This document shows positions 61,631-64,000 of a DNA stretch of 64,000 bases, piece after piece. Made by a program: the position numbers and the translations under genes. This stretch comes from Pseudomonadota bacterium. Lineage in GTDB: Bacteria; Myxococcota; Myxococcia; Myxococcales; Myxococcaceae. The notes beneath the pieces are model-generated. The model saw only the letters and a list, made by a program, of their open reading frames with translations. It did no database searches and was not told where the DNA came from. Position 1 is the stretch's first letter, and each line of letters starts with the position of its first letter. The stretch spans positions 1 to 64,000 of the forward strand of contig JAFAAN010000128.1 of assembly GCA_023426545.1 (NCBI GenBank), given 5' to 3'.

Positions 61631-62648
61631 GCATCCAGCCAATCATCTTGTAGAGGAGGCGGGCGCCGACGTTACCGTCCCACTCGCCGCCGTCGGGGTC
61701 GGGGGCCACCTCGGTGAGGTCGAAGCCCACGATGGTGCGGCCGGAGCGGACCACGCCGGCGATGAGGGCCACGGCCTCGGCGAAGGACAGTCCACCCGGC
61801 ACCGGCGTGCCGGTGTTCGGGCACAGCACGGGGTCCAATCCGTCGATGTCGAAGGACAGGTAGACCTGCTGCGGGAGCAGGGCGACGATGTCCGCCACCT
61901 GCCGGTTCCAGGGCACGCCGTCGAAGCGCTTGTTCTGGAGGTCGGCGTCGAAGAAGCCGTGCACGCGGCCCTGGGAGTCCGCGATGTACTGGTACTCCTC
62001 GGCGCTCATGTCACGCAGGCCCACCTGGACCAGCGTCTTCACGCCGGGGATGCGCTCGGCGACGTTGTACATGATGGACGCGTGAGACCAGGTGAAGCCC
62101 TCGTAGGCCACGCGCAGGTCGGCGTGCGCGTCCAGGTGCAGCACGCCCATGCCGGGGTACTTCTCCGCGTGCGCGCGGATGATGCCGTAGGAGGTGGAGT
62201 GGTCTCCGCCCACCGCGCCCACGCGCTTGCCCTGGTCGAGCCATTGCTTCGCCGTGCGATAGACGTACTCGTTCATCTGCTCGCACAGGCCATTCACGTC
62301 CTGGGCAGCCTGGAGCAGCGCGGCGTCCCCGGAGTGGATGCCACCGGCGTCGATGACGACCTGGGCACGCTCCTTGGCGCGAGTGTTCCAGTCGCGCAGC
62401 TCCTGGGACTCGGGGAGCATGGCGATGCCTCGCTCGTACGGGCGCCCCGTCTCGACGTCGAAGAGGTCGACCTGTCGGCTGGCATCCAGCACGGCGGCCG
62501 GGCCGTCGGATGTCCCACCGCCGTAGCTGGTGGTGGCCTCGAAGGGGACGGGGATGAGGACGACATGCGCCTCGTCAGGGGAGTGGGGGAGGCCGAACAC
62601 GCCGGAGTCCGGCTGGGAGGCGGCGCTGGGGTCGAAGTGGGTTGCCAT
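61611..62648 (-). CDS. speB: Agmatinase/arginase-family ureohydrolase
   Basis: 345 residues from ATG 62648. The binuclear manganese site is intact: GGDHSTSYG, HLDAHADLRVAYEG and LSFDIDGLDPVLCP; GTPVPGGLSF completes the family signature. Agmatinase releases urea from agmatine to give putrescine, but the subfamily (agmatinase, formiminoglutamase or guanidinobutyrase) is not settled by these motifs, so the symbol is provisional. It lies 109 bases downstream of the quinone oxidoreductase gene on the same strand. Confidence 0.85.
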   Translation of the reverse strand: MATHFDPSAASQPDSGVFGLPHSPDEAHVVLIPVPFEATTSYGGGTSDGPAAVLDASRQVDLFDVETGRPYERGIAMLPESQELRDWNTRAKERAQVVIDAGGIHSGDAALLQAAQDVNGLCEQMNEYVYRTAKQWLDQGKRVGAVGGDHSTSYGIIRAHAEKYPGMGVLHLDAHADLRVAYEGFTWSHASIMYNVAERIPGVKTLVQVGLRDMSAEEYQYIADSQGRVHGFFDADLQNKRFDGVPWNRQVADIVALLPQQVYLSFDIDGLDPVLCPNTGTPVPGGLSFAEAVALIAGVVRSGRTIVGFDLTEVAPDPDGGEWDGNVGARLLYKMIGWMLKSQQA

Positions 62649-62757
62649 GGCGGCGCAGGATAAGGGCCCCGGATGGGGGCGCAACGTTCTTGAAGGGGAC
62701 GGCGGGGGGACTCCTCCTCGACGAAGTCGCAGTCGTCATCAAGGCCCCCCGCGTGGC

Positions 62758-63747
62758 TCAATCCCACCGCACGACCAGCTTGCCCACCGAGTCGTTGCCC
62801 GCCATGCGCTCCAGCGCCTGCCGGATGTCCGCGCGCGGCACCACCGCATCGACCACGGGGCGCAGGGCGCCTGCGCGGAACAGGGGGAGCAGGTGCCGCT
62901 CCGCGCTCTGGGCCAGCGCGATCTTCTCTTCGAGCGGGCGGCTGCGCAGCACGGTGCCCGTGACGCGCAGCCGCTTCGCCAGCACCGTCCCCAGGTTCAG
63001 CTCCGTCGTCAAGCCCGCCACCAGCCCCACCAGCATCAGCCGCCCCCGAGGTGCCAGGGCGTCCAGCGTCTCCGGGACGTAGCCGCCGCCGACGAGGTCC
63101 AGGCACAGGTCGGCGCCCCTGCCGCCTGTCGCCTCCCGCACCGCGTCCGCGAAGCGCGGGGGCTCCATGTCGCACAGCACCGTGTGCGTCACGCCCCAGT
63201 CCGCCGCGCGCGCCAGCTTCGCCGCGGTGCGGCCCGTGCCCACGACGCGGGCGCCCATGGCCTGGCAGATGAGCGCGGCCGCCGAGCCCACACCGCTGGC
63301 GACCGCGTGGATGAGCACCACCTCACCGGGCTTGAGGCCGCCCTGGAGGACCAGCGCGTCGAAGGCGGTGAGGTACGCCTCCGGGATGGCCGCCGCGTCC
63401 GTGAAGTCCATGCCCTCGGGGAGGGGCATGGCCTCACGCTCGTGCGTGACGAGCAGCTCCGACCACGCGCCTCCGCCTACCAGTCCCATCACCCGGTCGC
63501 CGGGCTGGAAGCGCCGGGCGCGAGGGCCCACGGCCACCACCTCGCCGGCGTACTCCAGGCCGGGAATGTCTGGCGCCACGTCCGGGGGGGCAGGGTAATG
63601 GCCACGAAGCTGCAGAAGGTCCGCGCGGTTGAGCGCGGAGGCCCGCACCCGGACCAGGATTTCTCCCGGACCGGGAATGGGGTCGGGCCGCTCCTCTTCC
63701 GCGAGAACCTCGGGGCCACCGGGATGGGTGATGCACAGGACCTTCAT
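62758..63747 (-). CDS. Quinone oxidoreductase-type MDR enzyme
   Basis: 329 residues from ATG 63747 with GGAGG upstream. The MDR fold is clear: GEILVRVRASALNRADLLQLRG, the GLEYAGEVVAVG strand, and the NADPH-binding region LIHAVASGVGSAAALICQAMGA. There are no zinc-ligand cysteines, so it is of the zeta-crystallin/QOR kind that reduces quinones with NADPH. Such enzymes also act in polyketide enoyl reduction, but no PKS is near. Confidence 0.9.
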   Translation of the reverse strand: MKVLCITHPGGPEVLAEEERPDPIPGPGEILVRVRASALNRADLLQLRGHYPAPPDVAPDIPGLEYAGEVVAVGPRARRFQPGDRVMGLVGGGAWSELLVTHEREAMPLPEGMDFTDAAAIPEAYLTAFDALVLQGGLKPGEVVLIHAVASGVGSAAALICQAMGARVVGTGRTAAKLARAADWGVTHTVLCDMEPPRFADAVREATGGRGADLCLDLVGGGYVPETLDALAPRGRLMLVGLVAGLTTELNLGTVLAKRLRVTGTVLRSRPLEEKIALAQSAERHLLPLFRAGALRPVVDAVVPRADIRQALERMAGNDSVGKLVVRWD

Positions 63748-63831
63748 GGCAGGGACCTCCAGCGGAAGGGTGCGCACCACGAAACATCCTGGCTCGCGAG
63801 AGCGTCAACGCTTATCTAGAGCACGACGACC

Positions 63832-64000
63832 ATGAGCACCTTGACGTGTCCCATCTGCCAGAAGCCCGTCGCCCCACGGGGCACGAACGCCGCCTTCCCG
63901 TTCTGCTCCAAGCGCTGCCGCGCCGTGGACCTCGGCCGGTGGCTCGGTGAGGAGTACCGCGTGCCCGACCGGCAGGCGGATGAGCGGGAGGACGAGCTGC
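63832..64000 (+). CDS. yacG: DNA gyrase inhibitor/zinc-binding protein YacG, 5' part
   Basis: The first 56 residues are visible; the window ends inside the gene. Four cysteines at 6, 9, 25 and 29 (CPIC and CSKRC) form the zinc knuckle, followed by RAVDLGRWLGEEYRVP, the family's second block. YacG binds GyrB and restrains gyrase in E. coli. It diverges from the quinone oxidoreductase gene over 84 bases. Confidence 0.9.
   Translation, partial: MSTLTCPICQKPVAPRGTNAAFPFCSKRCRAVDLGRWLGEEYRVPDRQADEREDEL

Overview
The window is high-GC DNA from a myxobacterium, most likely family Myxococcaceae (Myxococcus/Corallococcus type). The grounds are strongly GC-biased codon use, C-terminal MYXO-CTERM-type sorting tails, a LexA operator that fits the myxobacterial consensus as I remember it, many two-component and lipoprotein genes, and DUF4388/receiver and PEGA/kinase-like architectures. 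No rRNA, tRNA or CRISPR array was seen. Both ends cut through genes.

Layout. 1-23 kb is mostly housekeeping: valS (with an unusual lysine/alanine-rich tail), nadC, a secreted alkaline-phosphatase-type enzyme, a YbgC-like thioesterase, glpX, eno, surE with an NlpD-like LysM/M23 lipoprotein, and lexA with its own operator. A three-gene signalling set follows (hybrid kinase with three receivers and a GGDEF-like end, a membrane kinase, a FecR-domain protein). 23.2-33.7 kb is the most distinctive block: a cyclic-di-GMP-I (GEMM) riboswitch heads four collinear genes for surface proteins: a beta-propeller protein with a MYXO-CTERM-like tail, an Ig-like periplasmic/surface protein, a 1198-residue outer-membrane beta-barrel with SdrD-B-like N-terminus, and a 1030-residue MYXO-CTERM protein. 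I read this as a c-di-GMP-switched envelope system.

33.7-42.8 kb carries a receiver-DUF4388 regulator, a VOC protein, an MshEN-domain protein, and a probable three-gene run of HtrA protease, PEGA pseudokinase and saccharopine-dehydrogenase-like reductase. 43-57.5 kb is accessory: an M9 collagenase, a YWTD-repeat lipoprotein, a two-component pair with an ABC-binding-protein-like sensor, a kelch lipoprotein, a ferritin-like enzyme, an Imm5-type immunity protein, and a TauE/DUF1634/GntR cassette of visibly lower GC with a near-perfect 30-bp palindrome at the regulator start. 57.6-61.6 kb mixes an IS630 transposase remnant, a secreted alpha/beta hydrolase, an ArsR-SRPBCC pair with its own operator, and two decayed genes. 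The window ends with an agmatinase-family enzyme, a quinone-oxidoreductase-type enzyme and the start of yacG.

All functional names are by motif and family recognition from the sequence alone; no database search was possible.
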